Shown: piece by piece, positions 63,980-64,000 of the stretch
Layout of the letters: each line of letters starts with the position of its first letter
How positions within the stretch are numbered: position 1 is the stretch's first letter
NCBI GenBank assembly: GCA_903861005.1
Contig: CAIOSP010000146.1
Span: forward strand, 25,091 to 89,090
Origin: an uncultured Pseudomonadota bacterium
GTDB taxonomy: Bacteria; Myxococcota_A; UBA796; GCA-2862545
Direction: 5' to 3'
DNA: 64,000 bases
The notes under the pieces: generated by a model
The model's database searches: none
What the model was told of the DNA's origin: nothing
What the model saw: only the letters and a program-made list of their open reading frames with translations
Program-made: the position numbers and the translations under genes

Positions 63980-64000
63980 ATGTCTTCGTCGCTGGCGGAC
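63980..64000 (+). CDS. start of a further gene (partial, seven codons)
   Basis: ATG 63980 follows GGAGG at 63969-63973 and opens a frame MSSSLAD that runs off the window. Nothing about its function can be said. The 121 bases before it separate it from the DUF475 gene. Confidence 0.45.

Overview
The window is very GC-rich bacterial chromosome with dense, mostly co-oriented short operons. The organism is most probably a myxobacterium-like member of Myxococcota (former Deltaproteobacteria). The reasons are four proteins ending in a Cys-containing hydrophobic helix plus Arg cluster (MYXO-CTERM-like sorting tails), MopE-type metal-binding repeats (DCDD ... CDGxDNNCDGxxDE) in four proteins, many secreted lipoproteins, and families such as VWA lipoproteins and FG-GAP proteins. 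No rRNA, tRNA, CRISPR, integrase or insertion sequence was seen.

Layout. 1-12.2 kb is core metabolism and repair: a JAMM/RadC-like domain fused to a DinG-type helicase (cut by the window edge), RNase Z, a fibronectin-like surface protein, MutY, a CinA/MoaB-like protein, a TPR membrane protein, CoaD, a thioredoxin-domain protein, GlmS and a hypothetical. 12.2-18.8 kb holds a metal-binding-motif lipoprotein, a B12-binding/radical SAM protein with a C-terminal DUF2344-like domain, and a 1033-residue beta-helix/MopE-repeat protein with a real-looking terminator. 19.0-27.2 kb is an alpha/beta hydrolase and four sulfatase-superfamily lipoproteins that all carry Thr where sulfatases carry the formylglycine Cys/Ser. 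27.2-33.5 kb has an orphan histidine kinase, a coupled operon (tandem nucleotidyltransferase, GT2, GDPD-like), an AlkD-like repair protein and a DUF4442 protein. 33.7-41.6 kb mixes two related VWA lipoproteins, an HNH protein, a decayed membrane glycosyltransferase, a lone UnbV/ASPIC domain and a hemerythrin-diguanylate cyclase.

41.6-59.7 kb is a secreted glycan-utilisation and surface-protein region: two GH92 alpha-mannosidase lipoproteins, one canonical (CSPSR) sulfatase, a CehA/McbA-type PHP metallohydrolase, an HExxH protease, a Kazal-type lipoprotein, a TetR regulator, an FG-GAP/MopE protein and an 1175-residue beta-helix lipoprotein. The best regulatory signal in the window lies here: two near-identical palindromes (TTGAG-N6-CTCAA), one between tetR and the Kazal lipoprotein, the other just upstream of the FG-GAP/MopE gene, which suggests a small TetR regulon of surface proteins. 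59.8-64.0 kb returns to housekeeping: GtrA, thioredoxin, then a coupled operon of CcsA/HemX-like protein, HemA and a DUF475/TerC-like membrane protein, and the first codons of one more gene.

Translational coupling by 4-base stop/start overlap (ATGA, GTGA, TTGA) is common, and several starts are GTG or TTG. Start choices rest on visible Shine-Dalgarno sequences and on domain or signal-peptide boundaries. All family assignments come from reading motifs, not from a database search.
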